Positions 60,863 to 64,000 of a stretch of 64,000 nucleotides of DNA are shown here, piece by piece. A program made the translations under genes and the position numbers. The stretch comes from Saprospiraceae bacterium (GTDB lineage: Bacteria > Bacteroidota > Bacteroidia > Chitinophagales > Saprospiraceae). The DNA is taken from the NCBI GenBank assembly GCA_026129545.1, contig JAHCHX010000001.1:2231501-2295500 (forward strand). The letters are read 5' to 3'. Within the stretch, counting starts at the first letter, position 1; every line of letters starts with the position of its first letter. The notes beneath the pieces were generated by a model that saw nothing but the letters and a program-made list of their open reading frames with translations, was not told where the DNA came from and searched no databases.

Positions 60863-61760
60863 CCGGAGAGACAAACACCTCGCTTTCCACCTGGTGTTTG
60901 GCAAATGCCTGCCGCATGGCCAAAGCCGCGTTTTCGGCGACCAAGCTATTGGCGCTCAGCGCAAACACCGAAGGCCCGGCCCCCGAAATACTGCACCCCA
61001 GCACGCCCTCGGCAAGCGCAGCCTCCTTCACCTCGTAGAACCCCGGAATCAAGCCCGCCCGCTGAGGCTCCACGATTTCGTCCTTCAAACTGCGCCCGAC
61101 GAGGCCGATGTCCCCGTTGAAAAGACCAACGATAAACCCACCCACATTGGCACTTTGGCGCACAAATTTGTCCATCGGCACTTCGGGCTTCAAGATGGCG
61201 CGGGCGCTTTTGGTCATGATTTCGATGTGCGGATAGACGACCGTGACGTAAAGGCCGCGCGGCGTGTGCAGCCGATGCACATCGAGCGTGGCCCCGTCGC
61301 GGATGAGCACGATGCCCCCTATCATGGAAGGCACCACATTGTCGGTGATGAAACTGCCGGTCGCCATTTGCTCGCCCGCGCAAGCGAAGGGCAACAACTC
61401 ACGCTTGCTCAGTCCCGTGCGAAGCAGCTCGCTCACCGCCAACGCAGCAGCTACCGCGCTGGCGGCACTGCTGCCAAGCCCACTGCTGAAAGGCATTTTT
61501 TTATGGATTTCGAGCTCCACGCCGCGCTTGGACTCGCCCAGATGTTGCATCAATCGCAGGGCTGCCACGCCTGCGGTGTTCCGTTCCACTTCGTAGGGCA
61601 GCTTGCCTCCATGCCCCGTTATTTTTGTGATGCGCAAGCCCGGCGTGTTGCTCTTTCGAGCAATCACCTCGTCGCCCGGTCGCTCCAGCGCCAGCCCCAT
61701 GATGTCGAACCCTACCCCTATGTTGCCGACGGTGGCCGGCGCGAATGCTTTGATGCCCAT
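60834..61760 (-). CDS. thrB: Homoserine kinase ThrB
   Basis: A 308-residue cytoplasmic GHMP-superfamily kinase that phosphorylates L-homoserine in threonine synthesis. The ATP-binding GHMP motif is KMPFSSGLGSSAASAVA (about residues 86-102). The start FAPATVGNIGVGFDIMGLAL is typical of ThrB, and the C-terminal CSISGAGPSVFAL is the third GHMP motif. thrA and thrC are not in the window. Repeat A copy 2 begins 3 bp upstream of the start codon, so the promoter must lie in repeat DNA. Confidence 0.94.
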   Translation of the reverse strand: MGIKAFAPATVGNIGVGFDIMGLALERPGDEVIARKSNTPGLRITKITGHGGKLPYEVERNTAGVAALRLMQHLGESKRGVELEIHKKMPFSSGLGSSAASAVAAALAVSELLRTGLSKRELLPFACAGEQMATGSFITDNVVPSMIGGIVLIRDGATLDVHRLHTPRGLYVTVVYPHIEIMTKSARAILKPEVPMDKFVRQSANVGGFIVGLFNGDIGLVGRSLKDEIVEPQRAGLIPGFYEVKEAALAEGVLGCSISGAGPSVFALSANSLVAENAALAMRQAFAKHQVESEVFVSPVNQEGAVIC

Positions 61761-61762
61761 TT

Positions 61763-61912
61763 TATACCCAGATTAAAGAGGGTTTGAAGATTTCCTTGAT
61801 TGATTTGTACGATTTTCAAAGGATTGCGAGCGCCGCTCGTTCAAAACCACCTTGTCAGACCCTGTATTCAGGGGCTTGCCTGGCCAAGTGAAGCGGACGG
61901 GGCTGATTTGCG
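61763..61912 (-). repeat. Dispersed repeat family A, copy 2 (inverted)
   Basis: Reverse-complement partner of 97-266, abutting the thrB start. The 274-bp gap 61761-62034 consists almost wholly of this and repeat B copy 4. A truncated piece of the same family (GGCTTGCCCGGCCAAGCGCA) is near 45198-45217. Confidence 0.75.
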
Positions 61913-61920
61913 CCGGCTAC

Positions 61921-62022
61921 ATAACTTGATTCGTGGGATTTGTTAGATGAACATGCTCGATGTTCTTGATTTTTGGCAGATTGCGCTTTTAGCCATGCCC
62001 CAAACTTGGCGGTGCGAGGTAT
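61921..62022 (+). repeat. Dispersed repeat family B, copy 4
   Basis: Runs from AACTTGATTCG to CCCCAAACTTGGCGGTGCGAGGTAT, directly following repeat A copy 2. Confidence 0.75.
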
Positions 62023-62034
62023 GTGTTGTTGGTC

Positions 62035-62583
62035 TTATCCAACCCCTTGTTCGGGATTGGCCCCCTGTATGCCTTTGAAATAGTTCCATAGATATTCCAT
62101 GTCAGCCGCTTCGTCGTCGGAAGGATAAAAGAGCTGAGGGTCGAAATGCACTTCTTTGGTGGCCCAATTGAAGGTGCAAAGACATATCGGCACCCCTGCG
62201 AGCCGCGCTATGTGGTAAAAACCCGTTTTGAACTTGTCCACTTTTTTGCGCGTGCCTTCTGGTGCCAAAACGAGGTGCAGCCGCGGCTCTCGCTGGAAAG
62301 CCTCGACTGTCGCCGACACAAAATTACTGCTCTTGGAGCGGTCAACCGGGATGCCCCCCAACCAGCGAAAAAACACGCCAAACGGCCACTTGAAGATGGT
62401 GTGCTTGCCCACATAATTGGCTTTGCATCGGTAGGCGCTATTGACCAAAACGCCGACAGGAAAATCCCAGTTGGACGTGTGCGGCGCGACGGCTACGACG
62501 ACCTTCGCCAAGTCGTAGGGATATTGGCCGGTAATTTTCCAGCCCCACAAGCGCAGGATGATATTGCTGAGCCAGCTAAGCAT
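62035..62583 (-). CDS. PlsC-family 1-acylglycerol-phosphate acyltransferase-like protein
   Basis: A 182-residue membrane-associated acyltransferase. The catalytic motif HTSNWD (Hx4D) is near residue 36, and LVLAPEGTRKK, the glycerophosphate-binding block, is near residue 108. A hydrophobic N-terminal helix (MLSWLSNIILRLWGW) probably anchors it. It belongs to the short PlsC-like group, which acylates lysophospholipids or ornithine/glycine lipids; exact substrate unknown. The ATG at 62583 is used; a longer frame upstream is not protein-like. Confidence 0.85.
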   Translation of the reverse strand: MLSWLSNIILRLWGWKITGQYPYDLAKVVVAVAPHTSNWDFPVGVLVNSAYRCKANYVGKHTIFKWPFGVFFRWLGGIPVDRSKSSNFVSATVEAFQREPRLHLVLAPEGTRKKVDKFKTGFYHIARLAGVPICLCTFNWATKEVHFDPQLFYPSDDEAADMEYLWNYFKGIQGANPEQGVG

Positions 62584-62659
62584 AAGACAGGATTTGAAAT
62601 GCGCCCTTTTTGAGTGGCGAAGGTCGGTATTTTTTGAATTTGGGCGATGCCCGCTCGCA

Positions 62660-64000
62660 CTAACCTGCAATCGTCACATTCTTTGTCTCGGTGAAAAAAC
62701 GCATCGCGTCCCAGCCGCCCTCGCGCCCCACGCCTGAGTTTTTCACACCGCCAAATGGGGTGCGCAAATCGCGCAGCAGCCAGCAATTGACCCACACGAT
62801 GCCCGCTTGCAGCTCGGCAGCAAAACGCTGCGCCCGCGAGAGGCTGTTGGTCCACACCGTCGCGCTGAGACCATAAGGGACACCGTTGGCAAGCGCAAGC
62901 GCCTCGTCGTCAGCGTCGAACGGCTGAATGGTGACAACCGGGCCAAATATCTCTTCCTGATTCGTTCGGCACGCCAAAGGCAATCCCTCTATCACGGTGG
63001 GGGCGATGAACCAACCGCCTGCCAATTTCCCCGGCAAGCGCACCTCCTCGCCACCGGCTATGACGCTGCCGCCTTCTTGCTTGGCGAGCTCGATGTAGGA
63101 GAGAATTTTTTCAAAGTGCATTTTTGAGACCACCGCGCCGTGACGGCTTTCAGGGTGCATAGGGTCGCCGATTTTCAAGGCATTCACCCGCGCCACGAAG
63201 TCTTTTTTAAATTTTTCAAAAATGGAGCTTTCGACGTAAATCCTTGACCCGCACAGGCAAATCTGCCCCTGATTGCTGAACGAGGAGCGCACAGTGGTAT
63301 CCAGCATCTTGTCGTAGTCGCAGTCGGCAAAGATGAGGTTGGGGTTTTTGCCGCCGAGTTCGAGGGAAAGTTTTTTGAACATGGGCGCGGCGATTCGCGC
63401 GATTTCCGCTCCAGCGCGCGTGCTGCCCGTGAACGAAATGGCCTTTATGTTCGGATGCCGCACGATGGCTTCACCTGCTTTGGGGCCGAGGCCATGCACG
63501 ATGTTGAGCACGCCTGGCGGCAGCCCGGCCTCGTTGCAAATTTCGCCCAACAAAAAAGCGGTAAGTGGCGTCACCTCAGAGGGTTTGCCGACCACGCAAT
63601 TGCCCGCTGCAAGGGCAGGCGCAATTTTCCAAGTAAACAGATAGAGCGGCAGGTTCCACGGTGAAATGCAGCCCACCACGCCGAGCGGCTGGCGGAGGGT
63701 GTAGCTCAACACGCCGGGCATTTGGTGGCTCTCAGAGGCAAAATGAAGGAGCGCGGTGGCAAAAAACTTAAAATTGAGCGCCGCGCGCGGGATGTCCACC
63801 GTGCTGGAAGCGAAAATGGTCTTGCCCGAGTCGAGCGTCTCGGCTTCTGCCAAGCGGTGAAGATGTCGCGTGATGCCGTCGCTGATGGCGCGGAGTATGT
63901 CGTGGCGTTGTTCCAGCGGCAGAGCGGCCCAAGCAGGGAAAGCGGTGGTGGCGGCTTGTGTGGCAGCTTCCACGTCCGTCGCGTCGGAGTCTGGTATTTT
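62660..64000 (-). CDS. Aldehyde dehydrogenase, partial at the window edge
   Basis: The C-terminal 446 residues of an NAD(P)-dependent aldehyde dehydrogenase; the N-terminus continues past 64000 (upstream codons read KIPDSDATD in frame). Visible landmarks: GCISPWNLPLYLFTWKIAPA (about 110 into the fragment), the cofactor loop FTGSTRAGAEI, LELGGKNPN with the general-base Glu, and the catalytic Cys in NQGQICLCGSRIYV. The CLCGSRIYVE stretch resembles the aminomuconate-semialdehyde/ALDH8 group. The substrate is inferred only loosely. Confidence 0.9.
   Translation of the reverse strand, partial: KIPDSDATDVEAATQAATTAFPAWAALPLEQRHDILRAISDGITRHLHRLAEAETLDSGKTIFASSTVDIPRAALNFKFFATALLHFASESHQMPGVLSYTLRQPLGVVGCISPWNLPLYLFTWKIAPALAAGNCVVGKPSEVTPLTAFLLGEICNEAGLPPGVLNIVHGLGPKAGEAIVRHPNIKAISFTGSTRAGAEIARIAAPMFKKLSLELGGKNPNLIFADCDYDKMLDTTVRSSFSNQGQICLCGSRIYVESSIFEKFKKDFVARVNALKIGDPMHPESRHGAVVSKMHFEKILSYIELAKQEGGSVIAGGEEVRLPGKLAGGWFIAPTVIEGLPLACRTNQEEIFGPVVTIQPFDADDEALALANGVPYGLSATVWTNSLSRAQRFAAELQAGIVWVNCWLLRDLRTPFGGVKNSGVGREGGWDAMRFFTETKNVTIAG

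Overview
This 64 kb window comes from a Bacteroidota chromosome, most likely a Saprospiria-type organism (Lewinella, Haliscomenobacter or a relative). The evidence is the type IX secretion (T9SS) sorting domains of both type A and type B, giant PKD/SprB-type surface proteins, a TonB receptor with a lipoprotein partner, FabI, a Bacteroidota-type porin, and repeated use of the Bacteroidota -7 promoter box (TAnnTTTG). Most of the DNA is moderately GC-rich. Two stretches are clearly AT-rich and look acquired: a GNAT gene near 13.6-14.1 kb and a T9SS protein near 39.2-41.8 kb. I saw no rRNA, tRNA, CRISPR array, prophage or recognisable defence system.

Layout. 0-0.5 kb: dispersed repeats only. 0.5-6.8 kb (minus): a 2,115-residue secreted protein with about 18 PKD/Ig-like repeats. 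7.4-11.8 kb: a LysE-type exporter and a secreted metallopeptidase. 12.2-15.2 kb: an IS4-family element, an AT-rich acetyltransferase and an IS630-family element. 15.5-19.6 kb: a thioredoxin-fold protein, an Uma2 protein, mnmA and a TPR lipoprotein. 19.7-31.2 kb: two adjacent giant type-B T9SS proteins that share a 153-bp tandem repeat (5 and 14 units) and a nearly identical 770-bp tail; the tail of the second carries frameshifts. 31.7-33.0 kb: a gene-free stretch packed with palindromes. 33.0-36.7 kb: mnmG, a thioredoxin and gatA. 36.7-45.2 kb (minus): an APH-fold sugar kinase, two paralogous GT-C-like membrane proteins with the AT-rich T9SS protein between them, and a Tat-exported Gfo/Idh/MocA oxidoreductase. 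45.6-47.5 kb (minus): a sterol-desaturase-family enzyme, a rhodanese lipoprotein and a hypothetical lipoprotein. 47.7-55 kb (minus): a beta-helix lipoprotein, a TonB-dependent receptor behind a Pho-box-like triple repeat, a putative porin and fabI. 55.1-64 kb: an ABC permease, a GH20 hexosaminidase, a START-domain protein, thrB, a PlsC-type acyltransferase and a partial aldehyde dehydrogenase.

How the parts fit. Envelope and secretion dominate: at least five proteins carry, or should carry, T9SS tails or related surface architecture. MnmA and MnmG both modify U34 of tRNAs, and GatA acts in tRNA-dependent amidation, so translation-fidelity genes are interspersed. The lipoprotein/TonB receptor pair is probably one operon under a PhoB-type regulator. 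The most unusual material is the recombination-prone pair of giant repeat genes, an IS630 element with a matching 82-bp non-autonomous derivative (MITE), and several families of dispersed palindromic repeats, one of which now appears to supply the start codon of the porin gene.
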